This document shows, in pieces, positions 10,355 to 19,619 of a DNA stretch of 52,168 nucleotides (position 1 is the first letter of the stretch; each line of letters opens with the position of its first letter). The stretch spans positions 1 to 52,168 of the forward strand of contig QMZC01000004.1 in NCBI GenBank assembly GCA_003662995.1. The letters run 5' to 3'. The position numbers were made by a program, and so were the translations under genes. The notes below the pieces were generated by a model. The model saw nothing but the letters and a program-made list of their open reading frames with translations. It made no database searches and was not told the origin of the DNA. This DNA is from Archaeoglobales archaeon. Its GTDB lineage: Archaea; Halobacteriota; Archaeoglobi; Archaeoglobales; Archaeoglobaceae.

Positions 10355-10967
10355 ACACCACCCTCTGGGCTTTGAAAAAGAGATATGTCGCTGTGACAAA
10401 ATAGATTAACAATGTCATTGAAACAGCAAGCATATTTGAGGCTATTACTTCGGTAAAAGTTGTGTTGAATGATGAGAGCGGTAAAAAAATAGTAGATGTC
10501 AAAACAATCGCAAATCCTGTGTAACTCATTGTTTTTGTTATCAGATACTTGTCTTTTCTCTCAGCGTAAATGCCAGCAAGCAACAATCCAAAGCCAAGAG
10601 ACGGATACCACACAATTGAGAAGTAGAATTGTGAGGGTGTAATAAAGAAAGGTAGCAAGGTATATGAGACGATGAAAGGCGCAATGAGTAAAATTATTCC
10701 AACACGCCACCTCATCTCGATATCTTTATTTAAAGGTACGTATTTCCATAGCCTTCCATAAACGTAGCCCCCAACACCTCCAGCTACAGCCATCAATACC
10801 ATTATTATCCAGTACTCTCGAACTCCAAAGAGCATGAGCGAACTGTAAAGGATGGACATAGCACTAAACAACATTCCAAATATCACCCAGCTTAAAGCTG
10901 AGATAATGTTATATCTGTATCTCTCCAACTTTAAGGCTAAGTCCCCCAACTTTCTTATATCTTCCAT
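10344..10967 (-). CDS. Multi-spanning membrane protein of unknown function
   Basis: A 207-residue integral membrane protein with about six hydrophobic segments, near residues 20-40, 50-70, 88-108, 118-135, 148-165 and 178-200. No transport or catalytic motif is visible. It is followed, with an 11-base overlap, by a winged-helix regulator. Paired HTH and small membrane proteins of this layout are common in archaea and are often annotated as regulator plus DUF membrane partner. What it senses or moves is not evident. Confidence 0.75.
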   Translation of the reverse strand: MEDIRKLGDLALKLERYRYNIISALSWVIFGMLFSAMSILYSSLMLFGVREYWIIMVLMAVAGGVGGYVYGRLWKYVPLNKDIEMRWRVGIILLIAPFIVSYTLLPFFITPSQFYFSIVWYPSLGFGLLLAGIYAERKDKYLITKTMSYTGFAIVLTSTIFLPLSSFNTTFTEVIASNMLAVSMTLLIYFVTATYLFFKAQRVVYGA

Positions 10968-11064
10968 GTTTTATGCTAATACAAGAAATTAATAAAATCA
11001 ACTAAACTATTATTCTAAGAGTGCCTTGAGTATCTGTTTGAAAATTTGAAAATCTGAAAAATAA

Positions 11065-11793
11065 CTATAGGTACAACGATGGCAATTCCCAAAACACTGC
11101 TAAATCCCCGAAAGCATGGGCAACAGCTGAAGCTTCGTATCCGTATCTGTGGTACAGAATTACAAATGTAAGTGAAATCAGGAAGTTTAATCCGTTGATA
11201 GCTTTTATGTTGTGCCACACCTCGAATAACACAGCAGACCCCAAAACAGCAAAATAACCACTGTAGCGATAGTTTTTGAGTGCATTTAAGAGAATCGTTT
11301 GAGCACCCAATCTGAACAAAACTTCCTCTCTAACAAGGTTCGAGAAACCTGTACCCAACGCCATAAGTATCATGGGCTGTTCCGGGAAAAAGCGGTGGTT
11401 GTAGGCTAAACTGTAGGTTAATATGAGTGCTGTCGAGATTAAACCACCCATCAACCCCATAATCAACGAAGTGAAAAATTTGCCTCTCAACAAAGCAAAA
11501 CCACCACAGGAAAGCTTGGAGGAGTATATTAAGGCTAAACGGACAATCACATAAACTTCAAGTGAATAAATAACGGGCAGGAGAATGGAAACTGGTAGAG
11601 GAAGATTTACATCGCTGTAAGCTGGAATGACCAAGAGAAACATCACAAACTGTGAGGTAAACGAGAGTAATGTCATTGATGCAAGCAGGATGTTGTGTGA
11701 ATGCTGTAGGCTTGCGTTGTCTCGCAACAGCAGGATTATGGCTAAAAGGAAAATTATTATCTCAACAAGACCCTGCACGTTTTTCGGTATCAC
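11065..11793 (-). CDS. CPBP/CAAX-type intramembrane protease
   Basis: A 242-residue membrane protein with about seven hydrophobic helices. The three motifs of the CPBP family are visible: EE-x3-R in NLVREEVLFRLG near residue 155, F-x3-H in LFEVWHN near 190, and a C-terminal HAFGD near 227. In this family the Glu and His residues bind a catalytic metal. Archaeal members have few known substrates; roles in protein or peptide maturation are possible. The start is GTG at 11793. A 152-base intergenic region holding an inverted repeat separates it from the divergent hydrolase gene. Confidence 0.8.
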   Translation of the reverse strand: MIPKNVQGLVEIIIFLLAIILLLRDNASLQHSHNILLASMTLLSFTSQFVMFLLVIPAYSDVNLPLPVSILLPVIYSLEVYVIVRLALIYSSKLSCGGFALLRGKFFTSLIMGLMGGLISTALILTYSLAYNHRFFPEQPMILMALGTGFSNLVREEVLFRLGAQTILLNALKNYRYSGYFAVLGSAVLFEVWHNIKAINGLNFLISLTFVILYHRYGYEASAVAHAFGDLAVFWELPSLYL

Positions 11794-11851
11794 TCTATTT
11801 TATTTTAATTTATCCATACATTTATCTACACATTACTTAGGTTGATTGAAA

Positions 11852-11873
11852 ATTAGTGTAGTATAACACTAAT
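11852..11873. repeat. 8-bp perfect inverted repeat, possible operator
   Basis: ATTAGTGT (11852-11859) and ACACTAAT (11866-11873) are perfect arms around the six-base AGTATA. It lies in the divergent intergenic region between the CPBP protease and the alpha/beta hydrolase, where one bound dimer could control both promoters. Confidence 0.45.
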
Positions 11874-11945
11874 ATTTTTGAAATTTTCAAAACTCCAGTT
11901 CAGGAGACCAAAAAAACTTATTAAATTAAAAAAGAATCAGCAAGC

Positions 11946-12650
11946 ATGGAGGTTAGGAGAGTTGAATTTGAAAGCCTTGATAATAAAAAAATTCCAGCAT
12001 TCTTTGTTGATGCAAGAAGTAATAGGGCAGCATTGATTATACACGGCTATGCTTCATCAAAAAACGAAATGCTCGGATTTGGATATGAGATTGCTGAGAA
12101 GGGTTACGATACTTATGTAGTAGATTTGAGGGGGCATGGAGACAATGAAAACTTGTTTGATGAAGATGTTATAAACGATGTTGAGGGTGTTTTGAATAAG
12201 CTCAGAGAAAGATATACGCAGATTTTAACAGTAGGGTATAGTTTAGGTGGACTATTAAGCTTAAAAAGCTCCTCAGATTATGTAATTGCCATCTCACCAC
12301 CATTGATGCCAAAGGTTGTGGATGTTGCAGAGTTCATGCTCAGAGTCAATTCATGCAAGGTTGGAGAAAAAGATAAGGACGTTTTGTATAGAATACTTGA
12401 AAATTACAACCCTCCAGAAAGAAAAGATAACGCTTTGATATTCTACGGATTAGGAGAGTCGAAAGGAATAGAGATTGGCATCAAAAAATGGGTTGAGGGG
12501 AGAGACGTTCAAGTAGTTGCGATTGATGAAAAACAAGCAACAATGCCGGATGTTGAGGTTGAGGCGGAGAAGTTGAAGGCTTATATTCCAAACTTCATAA
12601 GCCATCTGTCGGTTGTACATGCGAAGAGAATACTTGACAATTTGGATTAG
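11946..12650 (+). CDS. Alpha/beta hydrolase
   Basis: A 234-residue serine hydrolase fold. The oxyanion region is IIHGYASSKNEM near residues 31-42. The nucleophile elbow GYSLGG is near residues 98-103, with Ser as nucleophile. DLRGHGDNE near 60 is the usual strand-4 turn. The C-terminal part is short, and the final sequence ISHLSVVHAKRI supplies a candidate catalytic His. Substrate unknown; esterase-like members of this size act on small esters or as thioesterases. It is probably co-transcribed with the radical SAM gene 14 bases downstream. Confidence 0.82.
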   Translation: MEVRRVEFESLDNKKIPAFFVDARSNRAALIIHGYASSKNEMLGFGYEIAEKGYDTYVVDLRGHGDNENLFDEDVINDVEGVLNKLRERYTQILTVGYSLGGLLSLKSSSDYVIAISPPLMPKVVDVAEFMLRVNSCKVGEKDKDVLYRILENYNPPERKDNALIFYGLGESKGIEIGIKKWVEGRDVQVVAIDEKQATMPDVEVEAEKLKAYIPNFISHLSVVHAKRILDNLD

Positions 12651-12664
12651 TTAAAGCAAACAGA

Positions 12665-14065
12665 ATGGCTCTTGAATTTAATCCAATTCAAAAGAAATGG
12701 AGGAAAGAGTTAAGGAGGGTGGCTTTAGTCTATCCAAACAGATACAGAGGAGGAATTGCAAATATCGGTTTACAGCAAATCTACTGTGAAATAAATGCGT
12801 TAGATAACTTCGTTTGCGAGAGGTTCTATTCGGACGTGTTTAATGGTTTTAGGAGTGTTGAAAGTGCCACACCAATTAATGAATTTGACATAGCTCTATT
12901 CAGTTTGCAGTACGAACAGGATTACTCTAAAGCAGTAGAGATTGCCAAGAAATTTAAGGGGTTAAAAATTGCTGGTGGTCCATGTGTAATGGAGAATCCC
13001 GTGCCTTTAAAGAACTTCTTTGACTTTTTTTTCATCGGTGAAATAGAGGCTTGCAACGTTGAGGAAATTCTTGAGTGCGATAAAACAGACATCAAGGGCA
13101 TGTTTACAGGTGAGGAAAGCATGGTAAAGAGAGTTAAACCGTTAAAGCTTGAAAAGCATTTAGAATATCAGATAATTGGAAATGGGGCTTATGGAAGGTG
13201 TGTGTTATTGGAAATTGGGAGGGGTTGTAAAAGACGTTGCAGATTCTGTATTGTGAGGCAGATTTATTCTCCGGTGAGATGGCGAAATTCGGAAAATATC
13301 GTGGAAGTTGCCAAAAATAACAGAAAAAAAGTGGAAAAAGCAGCCTTGATTGCACCATCACCAACAGACCATCCAAAATTCAAGGAAATTCTACAGAACT
13401 TAATAGAATTGGGTTTTAAAGTGTCTCCATCTTCACTAAGGGCAGACATGGTTGATGAGGAGTTGGTGGAGTTGCTAAATAAAGCTGGGTTAAAGAGTCT
13501 GACATTAGCACCCGAAGCTGGGAGTGAGAGGATGCGGGAAATCGTTAACAAGGGAATAAGCGAGGAAGATGTGATAAATGCTGTAAGTCTTTTTTCGGGA
13601 AAGTTCAAGAAAATAAAACTGTATTTTATGATTGGATTGCCCTTTGAAGGGTACGATGATTTAAAGGCAATAGTTGAGTTGGCAAAGAAGGTGAAGAAAT
13701 ACATAAACAGGGTAACGCTCTCAATTAACCCCTTAGTTCCAAAACCCCATACTCCCTTTCAGTGGTTACCTTTCGATGTTGAAGAATTAAAAGTCAAGGC
13801 AGACTTTTTGAGGAAAGAGTTAAGGAGAGCAAATATTAAAGCCGAAATTTCTAAGATTGAAGAATTTGCTATTCAAACCGCTTTATCAAGAGGAGATGAA
13901 AAAATAGGTAGATTGCTGTCTAAGTCGAGAATTAAAGTAGGAGACATCAAAGATTATTTAAGTGAAATACCAGTGGATTCAGAATTGCCATGGGACTTCA
14001 TAGACCATGGCTACAAAAAGGAGAGGTTGATTAAGGAGTACGAACATTTATATTCTGTAGAATAG
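12665..14065 (+). CDS. Radical SAM protein with B12-binding-like N-terminus
   Basis: A 466-residue protein. Residues 1-150 form a Rossmann-like domain resembling cobalamin-binding domains (VALVYPNRYRGG, GLKIAGGPCVMENP), but the DxHxxG signature is not visible. The radical SAM core follows with EIGRGCKRRCRFC near residues 183-195 (C-x3-C-x2-C), then LAPEAGSERMRE near 280 and YFMIGLPFEG near 320. It is a COG1032-type enzyme of unknown substrate. It lies between the hydrolase and the amidotransferase with short gaps, suggesting a three-gene operon. Confidence 0.85.
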   Translation: MALEFNPIQKKWRKELRRVALVYPNRYRGGIANIGLQQIYCEINALDNFVCERFYSDVFNGFRSVESATPINEFDIALFSLQYEQDYSKAVEIAKKFKGLKIAGGPCVMENPVPLKNFFDFFFIGEIEACNVEEILECDKTDIKGMFTGEESMVKRVKPLKLEKHLEYQIIGNGAYGRCVLLEIGRGCKRRCRFCIVRQIYSPVRWRNSENIVEVAKNNRKKVEKAALIAPSPTDHPKFKEILQNLIELGFKVSPSSLRADMVDEELVELLNKAGLKSLTLAPEAGSERMREIVNKGISEEDVINAVSLFSGKFKKIKLYFMIGLPFEGYDDLKAIVELAKKVKKYINRVTLSINPLVPKPHTPFQWLPFDVEELKVKADFLRKELRRANIKAEISKIEEFAIQTALSRGDEKIGRLLSKSRIKVGDIKDYLSEIPVDSELPWDFIDHGYKKERLIKEYEHLYSVE

Positions 14066-14076
14066 ATTTTTTTAGT

Positions 14077-14736
14077 ATGAAGGTCATCGCAATAAAAAAC
14101 GCTAAAGGTGAGCCTTTGGAGTTCATTGAAGAAATATTGAGTGAGAAAGACACAGATTACGAATACGTAGAAATTTATGAGACGAATGAAATAAATAAGA
14201 CGGGGACGCATTATGTAGTTTTGGGCGGACCGATGGGTGTTTATGAGACTGACAAGTATCCTTTTTTAGAGGAGGAGATGAAGTTTATTAGAGAATGCTT
14301 TAAACAAGCCAAGCCTATACTTGGAATTTGTTTGGGAGCACAACTAATTGCCGGAGCTTTTGGTGAAAGAGTATATCCATTCAAAAGGGAGATAGGTTGG
14401 TATGAAATTAAAAAATCCCAGGATGACCAGTTCAACAGAAATCTCCCTCGAGAAATGAGTGTATTTCAATGGCACGGTGATACCTTTGATTTGCCAAGAC
14501 AGGCTGAGCTGCTTTTTGAGGGGGATGTTGTAAAAAATCAGGGATTTAGGATTGGCAGGATGGTTGGATTGCAGTTCCATTTGGAGGTTAGGAGGGATAC
14601 GGTAGAGAAATGGCTTAAAACAGAAAAAAATCTCAGTGAGGATGAGAAAAAGCGAATTGTTGTGCAAACAGAAAATTACATTGATGAGTTGCATAAAAAT
14701 TGTAGAATTATGGTAGAGAACTTTCTGAATCTTTAA
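14077..14736 (+). CDS. Class I glutamine amidotransferase-like protein
   Basis: A 219-residue protein of the GMP-synthase-like class I amidotransferase fold. The triad is complete: nucleophile Cys in GICLGAQLIAG near residues 87-97, and His-Glu in QFHLEV near residues 167-172. VLGGPMGVYE near 47 forms the oxyanion strand. No synthetase domain is attached. Stand-alone members include GMP synthase subunits, but also enzymes of other amidation pathways, and the WHGDTF motif near 130 is typical of the GuaA-like YfeJ group. Eleven bases separate it from the radical SAM gene. Confidence 0.85.
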   Translation: MKVIAIKNAKGEPLEFIEEILSEKDTDYEYVEIYETNEINKTGTHYVVLGGPMGVYETDKYPFLEEEMKFIRECFKQAKPILGICLGAQLIAGAFGERVYPFKREIGWYEIKKSQDDQFNRNLPREMSVFQWHGDTFDLPRQAELLFEGDVVKNQGFRIGRMVGLQFHLEVRRDTVEKWLKTEKNLSEDEKKRIVVQTENYIDELHKNCRIMVENFLNL

Positions 14737-14752
14737 ACACTTCTGTCAATTC

Positions 14753-14809
14753 TTTGGTGGATTTGATTTAACAACCAAAAGATTTATATAGAAATACCTA
14801 TCCACCAAA
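14753..14809. promoter_or_regulatory. Thermosome promoter with flanking 10-bp inverted repeat
   Basis: TTTGGTGGAT (14753-14762) and ATCCACCAAA (14800-14809) are perfect inverted arms. Between them lie a purine-rich BRE-like CCAAAAGA and the TATA box TTTATATA (14783-14790). An additional ACCAAA at 14774-14779 is a partial third copy. The right arm falls near the expected transcription start. The geometry suggests a repressor that bridges or brackets the core promoter, as expected for a heat-shock gene. The strong GGAGGTGAT at 14819-14827 is the ribosome binding site. Confidence 0.55.
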
Positions 14810-14831
14810 TTTCGCTAAGGAGGTGATATGA

Positions 14832-16478
14832 ATGGCTACGTTGCAGGGTCAACCTGTGTTAATTTTGAAGGAAGGTACGCAGAGAACGGTTGGTAGAGAT
14901 GCTCAGAGACTAAACATTTTGGCTGCGAGGGTTATTGCAGAGGCTGTTAGAAGCACTCTTGGTCCAAGAGGAATGGACAAGATGTTGGTTGATAGCTTGG
15001 GAGACGTTGTTATTACAAACGATGGTGTTACTATTCTCAAGGAAATTGATATTGAGCATCCCGCTGCAAAGATGATCGTTGAGATTGCTAAAGCCCAAGA
15101 CAACGAGGTTGGAGATGGAACAACAACTGCTGTAGTTTTGGCTGGTGAATTCCTAAAGAGGGCTGAAGAGTTGTTAGACCAAGACGTGCATCCAGCGATA
15201 ATCTCAAACGGTTACAGACTGGCTGCTGAAAAGGCTATTGAAGTGTTGAAAGACATGTCAAAGCCAATTAGCACAGATGACGACGAGATTTTGAGGAAGT
15301 TGGCATCAACAGCTATGACAGGCAAAGGTGCTGAAGTAGCCTTGGACAAATTGGCTGATATTGCAGTCAAAGCGGTAAAGATGATCGCTGAAGAGGTCAA
15401 TGGTAAAATTGAGGTTAATACTGACTACGTAAAGATTGAAAAGAGGCAGGGAGGTAGTGTTGAGGAGACAGAGCTTGTAGATGGTATCGTGTTGGATAAG
15501 GAAGTTGTCCATCCGGCAATGCCAAAGAGGGTGGAGAATGCAAAGATACTGTTGTTAGACTCAGCTTTAGAGGTTAAGGAGACAGAGGTAGATGCTAAGA
15601 TAAGGATTACCGACCCAGAGATGTTGCAGAAGTTCGTAGAGCAGGAAGAGAAGATGCTCAAGGAGATGGTTGACAAGATAGTTGAGGCTGGAGCTAACGT
15701 TGTGTTCTGCCAGAAGGGTATTGATGATTTAGCACAATACTACTTGGCTAAGGCTGGAATTTTGGCAGTTAGGAGAGTTAAGAAGAGCGATATTGAGAAG
15801 TTGAACAAGGCTACTGGAGCTAAGATCCATACAGATTTGAGAGACGTCAAGCCTGAGGATTTGGGTGAAGCAGCGGTTGTTGAGGAGAGGAAGGTTGGAG
15901 ATGAAAAGATGGTGTTTGTTACAGGATGCAAGAATCCAAAGGCTGTTACGATACTCGTCAGAGGTGGGACAGAGCACGTCGTTGATGAGTTTGCTAGAGG
16001 CATTGAAGATGCTGTAAAGGTTGTTGCCTGTGCATTAGAAGATGGTAAGGTTGTGGCTGGTGGCGGCGCTCCAGAAATTGAAGTTAGCCTAAGGCTGAAA
16101 GAGTGGGCACCAACACTTGGCGGAAGAGAGCAGTTAGCTGTTGAAGCGTTTGCATCTGCTTTAGAAATAGTTCCAAAGACGTTGGCTGAGAATGCAGGTA
16201 TTGATCCAATTGATGTGCTTGTGGAACTCAAGGCTGCACACGAGAAAGGAAATAAGTATGACGGTGTGGATGTAGAGACTGGAAAAGTAATTAACATGAT
16301 GGAGAATGGAGTTATAGAGCCATTGAGGGTCAAAACGCATGCGATCGAATCAGCTACTGAAGTTGCAGTGATGATTTTGAGGATCGACGATGTCATTGCT
16401 GGAAAAGGATTGGAGAAAGAGAAAGGCAAAGGCGGAGAAGAAATGCCTGATATGAGCGGTATGGGAGGAATGTACTAA
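14832..16478 (+). CDS. thsA: Thermosome subunit (group II chaperonin)
   Basis: A 548-residue ATP-dependent folding chaperonin that assembles into double rings in the cytosol. The ATP motifs are [11 protein letters not shown] near residues 42-52, NDGVTILKE near 63 and [12 protein letters not shown] near 94-105. [11 protein letters not shown] near 410 is the second nucleotide motif. The C-terminus is the Gly-Met-rich tail [15 protein letters not shown] typical of thermosomes. The start ATG follows GGAGGTGAT. It is monocistronic with a dedicated promoter and a T-rich 3' region. It is called alpha or beta arbitrarily; only one subunit gene is in the window. Confidence 0.97.
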   Translation: MATLQGQPVLILKEGTQRTVGRDAQRLNILAARVIAEAVRSTLGPRGMDKMLVDSLGDVVITNDGVTILKEIDIEHPAAKMIVEIAKAQDNEVGDGTTTAVVLAGEFLKRAEELLDQDVHPAIISNGYRLAAEKAIEVLKDMSKPISTDDDEILRKLASTAMTGKGAEVALDKLADIAVKAVKMIAEEVNGKIEVNTDYVKIEKRQGGSVEETELVDGIVLDKEVVHPAMPKRVENAKILLLDSALEVKETEVDAKIRITDPEMLQKFVEQEEKMLKEMVDKIVEAGANVVFCQKGIDDLAQYYLAKAGILAVRRVKKSDIEKLNKATGAKIHTDLRDVKPEDLGEAAVVEERKVGDEKMVFVTGCKNPKAVTILVRGGTEHVVDEFARGIEDAVKVVACALEDGKVVAGGGAPEIEVSLRLKEWAPTLGGREQLAVEAFASALEIVPKTLAENAGIDPIDVLVELKAAHEKGNKYDGVDVETGKVINMMENGVIEPLRVKTHAIESATEVAVMILRIDDVIAGKGLEKEKGKGGEEMPDMSGMGGMY

Positions 16479-16486
16479 CCTCCTAA

Positions 16487-16516
16487 AATTTTTATTTTCT
16501 TATTGTTTGGTTTTTG
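16487..16516 (+). terminator. Oligo-T terminator after the thermosome gene
   Basis: The eight bases after the stop are followed by T-rich sequence (TTTTTATTTTC, then GTTTGGTTTTTG) with no strong hairpin, the usual form of archaeal intrinsic termination. It lies between convergent genes. Confidence 0.45.
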
Positions 16517-16601
16517 ATTTCAAGCTGGGTTCTAAACTTAATCTGAATCAAACTTTTCAAGCCAGAGTTAGAATGAAGTAATCCAAAAAAATCTAACAAC
16601 T

Positions 16602-16862
16602 CTAAAGTTGCTCTAACAACTCGTTACAAGCCTTAACGATTTTTTCATTCGCCTCTTTAATAGCCTCCAACGGATTTTTGCCATTTGTTTTCACAAAAAG
16701 CTCAGGCTCTCCAACCAATGGGTGGGGTATGTTGTATTTAGCGACGATTACTTTGTCATCTTCGAGCAGATAATGCTGCAGTAGATTTAGAAACGTATGG
16801 TCCTCCCCCCTAACAATGAGTTTTATGTTATCCTCCCCAACCTCGACAATTTTTACCTCCAT
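16602..16862 (-). CDS. rpoL: DNA-directed RNA polymerase subunit L
   Basis: An 86-residue Rpb11/AC19-like subunit that pairs with subunit D in the assembly platform of archaeal RNA polymerase. The signature DHTFLNLLQHYLLEDDKV is near residues 21-38, followed by AKYNIPHPLVGEPELFVKT. The ATG at 16862 is preceded by GGTGG. An in-frame GTG nine codons upstream (16889) is less likely because it overlaps csl4. It is the last gene of the long minus-strand array. Confidence 0.93.
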   Translation of the reverse strand: MEVKIVEVGEDNIKLIVRGEDHTFLNLLQHYLLEDDKVIVAKYNIPHPLVGEPELFVKTNGKNPLEAIKEANEKIVKACNELLEQL

Positions 16863-16882
16863 TTTACCACCTTCTTCTTCAC

Positions 16883-17425
16883 TCACCACTTACCCTTTCC
16901 GTAATCTGAAGACAGCTTCCTCCTCTCAACATTCCCGCAGTTTGGGCATTTAAGTTCATCGCCCTCTCTAAGCATCTCATGCTTACAAACACTGCAAATT
17001 GATTTTACAACTCCCATCTCTTTCTCTTTCGTTGAAAGCTTTAGGCTCTTCTCATCTATTACTCTTGCTTTTACTATATCCATGTAGCGAATGGCTGAGT
17101 TTAAATCCTTCAAATACTCATTTTGGACATTTGAGATGTGTAAAGCAGCCAAACCCGTATTCTTCAAGTCCCTATCCAATCCCTTTTTTCTCGACAATTC
17201 AATCAAAGCTATTGAGTTTCTTACGTCAATAACTCTCCCTAAAACAACATCTCCCTTCTCAATTTCAGGAATAATCTTGACGGGCTCAACGTTGATAACT
17301 TTATCTTTCACAACTATCTTTCCAGCAACAGCAGCAAATATCTCTCCATTCTCCTCATAAACTCCTTCCCCTAACACGAACTCTTCCTTGTATCCAACCT
17401 TATCTCCCGGCATTACGAACTTCAT
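16883..17425 (-). CDS. csl4: Exosome RNA-binding subunit Csl4
   Basis: A 180-residue cap subunit of the archaeal RNA exosome. The N-terminal barrel (MPGDKVGYKEEFVLGEGVYE) is followed by an S1 domain around residues 58-140 (EKGDVVLGRVIDVRNSIALI). The C-terminal zinc ribbon is at about 145-172 (CSVCKHEML and CPNCGNVERR, four cysteines). Its ATG immediately follows the stop of the RNA methylase gene, so the two are probably translated together. Confidence 0.93.
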   Translation of the reverse strand: MKFVMPGDKVGYKEEFVLGEGVYEENGEIFAAVAGKIVVKDKVINVEPVKIIPEIEKGDVVLGRVIDVRNSIALIELSRKKGLDRDLKNTGLAALHISNVQNEYLKDLNSAIRYMDIVKARVIDEKSLKLSTKEKEMGVVKSICSVCKHEMLREGDELKCPNCGNVERRKLSSDYGKGKW

Positions 17426-18037
17426 TCAATCCAACCTCATCAACCTGTAAACTTCTATGGCAATATATTTAAATTCTTTTTCATGGAATGAATACGTTTT
17501 CTTTAAAGGTATCTTGTACTTCCAGAGGTGTGTTATCTTAAAATCGTTCTCATCACACATCTTTTTTACGAATTTTTCGCTTCCTGCAGAGTGCATCGTG
17601 TAAATTACATTTGAAATCTCCATTGCTTTGATCAAAAATGGCCTATCAGCATGCCTTCTTTGAATTCCGAATGGAGGATTCATTATGGTTGTAAGGCTCT
17701 TTTCTGACTTCAGCTTTAATACAAATTTTTTGACATCGCAAACGATAAAGTCAACTTTGCCACTTACACCAAACTCTGCAGCATTCCTTTTTGCAATCTT
17801 CAAAGCATCCAAATCAACATCAATACCTATTGCTTTGGCATTCAACAAACAAGATGCAATAGCCAATATCCCCGTTCCACACCCCAAATCCACAACAAAG
17901 TTTAGATCGCCAATCAACTTAGCATTCACAACAATTTCAGCCGCTAAACTTGGTGGAGTAACGTATTGCTCAAGCTTTATTTTTGGCTTCTCAAACCCTT
18001 CAAGTTTTTCCAGTGTTATTGCCAAGGCTTTTTTCAT
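17426..18037 (-). CDS. RNA methylase, METTL5/COG2263-like
   Basis: A 203-residue SAM-dependent methyltransferase. Motif I is VVDLGCGTGILAIAS near residues 48-62, the acidic SAM-ribose residue is in AIGIDVDLDALKIA near 70, and the catalytic NPPFG is near residues 117-121. NPPF motifs mark N6-adenine or N2-guanine methylation of RNA. This family's eukaryotic relative, METTL5, modifies small-subunit rRNA; the archaeal target here is inferred. It sits between herA and csl4 in an RNA-processing stretch. Confidence 0.87.
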   Translation of the reverse strand: MKKALAITLEKLEGFEKPKIKLEQYVTPPSLAAEIVVNAKLIGDLNFVVDLGCGTGILAIASCLLNAKAIGIDVDLDALKIAKRNAAEFGVSGKVDFIVCDVKKFVLKLKSEKSLTTIMNPPFGIQRRHADRPFLIKAMEISNVIYTMHSAGSEKFVKKMCDENDFKITHLWKYKIPLKKTYSFHEKEFKYIAIEVYRLMRLD

Positions 18038-18040
18038 TGC

Positions 18041-19594
18041 TTACTCCCAAAACAATCTCTTTTGGTTCTGCTTTATTTTGATCGTCTTAACTTCATCCCT
18101 ACCACCCCAACTCATCCACTCACTTGCCGCATCCTTACTCACACCACCATGACTTGTAAGCCTGTTCCTAACCCTAATTAAAATGGGGGAATTTATGGCT
18201 ACGCCAGCAACAATTGCCTGCCCCTTCGTTAATCCTGGAAGTTCTTCAATCAAATCCTTACCTATGCTTTCCACACTGCTCCTTATGTTTTCTTGATCCG
18301 CTGGATTCACGATTCTCATGATGATTTGTGTCATGCATTGACTCAATATATCGGAATCTATTTTTGAAGGTCTTTGGCTGATTAAGCAAATACCAACGCC
18401 AAACTTTCTTCCTTCGCTCAGTATCGTTCTTAGGACGTTGAAACTCCTTGCATCCCTTGAAGCAAATCTATGTGCTTCCTCAACGATTATAAAGACTGGA
18501 TACTCTAACTTCTCTCCATCTAAACCCTTTTCAGCGTTTATTCTAGCATTCAAAATCCTTCTAAGCAACACAGAAACCAACACTTCCTGCTCGATATCAC
18601 TTAGCTCAGAAAGCTGTAAAACGCTTGCTTGGGCAGGTTTAACCAATTCAGTCAGCTCCATGTGCAAGTAGTCATCGATAACATCGACAGCCTGAATGTA
18701 TCGCCTTATTCTCCATATTAACGCTTTTGCTGTCACATCCTTCTCGTCTCCAGCAGCCTCCACGATCTGGTTAATTAAATCGTCCGATGTGAATTTACTT
18801 TCCAAACTTCTATAAGCTTTGTTTAACAAAGCTTCCATCTTTTCTGTTAGCTCTGGCAGCAAATTTAACAACTCATTGTACTCCAGTTCTGATAGCCTTA
18901 TTTTGATGTCGTCTTTCCCGTAAATCCTGATGTACGGTGTGTAATCATCGCTTTTAAATTCACTCAAACCTTCAACCTCCTTTAGCGTGTGGTATTCTCC
19001 ATGGGGGTCTAAGATTAGCAGTGCCGCACTGTTGTAGGGCTTTAACAACTCCTCAGCCAGAACGCCAGCTAAATAGCTCTTACCACTTCCCGTTGATGCT
19101 AATATGCACAGATGCTCACTTACAACCAAATTTGTATCCAGAACGACTGGTACATCTTCTTCTCTGTTAAGCAAATAGCCTATGTGTATTGAACCCACTT
19201 CATTAATCCTCTTTTTCATTAAAACCTCCTGAATTGTATCAGCTTCAGCCAAAAAAATCTGTTGTCCGGGTTTTGGAGGTATTCTTGGATTTACAAATCC
19301 CAATTTTTCGTCAAAGTAGCCTATAATGGATGTTTTTATTTCAAATAGTTCAAATTCCTTTAAATTGATGTTTAATGCTTTTAGTATTCTTTCAGGTTCA
19401 ACCGTAGGCTTTGAGAGGTACAAGTCGGGATATAATCTTAAGGGAGTCCTCTTCAAAACCCTACAAATTACCTTTTTGCCATTTAAATAGTAATAAACGA
19501 ATTCTCCACTTTTCAATTTTGTTTTGTCGGGTGTTATGAATTTAAACTCCAAAGGTGAGTCAGCAGGACCCTTAACCAATCCGATAGGTTGCAT
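18041..19594 (-). CDS. herA: HerA-type DNA helicase/translocase
   Basis: A hexameric bipolar ATPase that in archaea works with NurA in DNA end resection. The N-terminal HAS barrel (IGLVKGPADSPLEFKFI) leads to the Walker A motif ASTGSGKSYLAGVL near residue 170. LLILDPHGEYHTL near 195 and the Walker B strand PVFIIVEEAHRFA near 370 follow, then SEGRKFGVGICLISQRPS with the sensor region. Length is about 517 residues from the ATG at 19594. An alternative TTG start at 19633 would overlap cmk by 14 bases. NurA is not in the window; the partner is encoded elsewhere. Confidence 0.88.
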   Translation of the reverse strand: MQPIGLVKGPADSPLEFKFITPDKTKLKSGEFVYYYLNGKKVICRVLKRTPLRLYPDLYLSKPTVEPERILKALNINLKEFELFEIKTSIIGYFDEKLGFVNPRIPPKPGQQIFLAEADTIQEVLMKKRINEVGSIHIGYLLNREEDVPVVLDTNLVVSEHLCILASTGSGKSYLAGVLAEELLKPYNSAALLILDPHGEYHTLKEVEGLSEFKSDDYTPYIRIYGKDDIKIRLSELEYNELLNLLPELTEKMEALLNKAYRSLESKFTSDDLINQIVEAAGDEKDVTAKALIWRIRRYIQAVDVIDDYLHMELTELVKPAQASVLQLSELSDIEQEVLVSVLLRRILNARINAEKGLDGEKLEYPVFIIVEEAHRFASRDARSFNVLRTILSEGRKFGVGICLISQRPSKIDSDILSQCMTQIIMRIVNPADQENIRSSVESIGKDLIEELPGLTKGQAIVAGVAINSPILIRVRNRLTSHGGVSKDAASEWMSWGGRDEVKTIKIKQNQKRLFWE

Positions 19595-19619
19595 GTGTTT
19601 TGATTGTTTTTTGGTTAAT

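Noticed and set aside
15740-16429. 229-codon open frame on the minus strand inside the thermosome gene
   Set aside because: It is fully antisense to a textbook thermosome and its Ser/Pro/Thr-rich translation shows no family pattern; it is a shadow of the codon bias.
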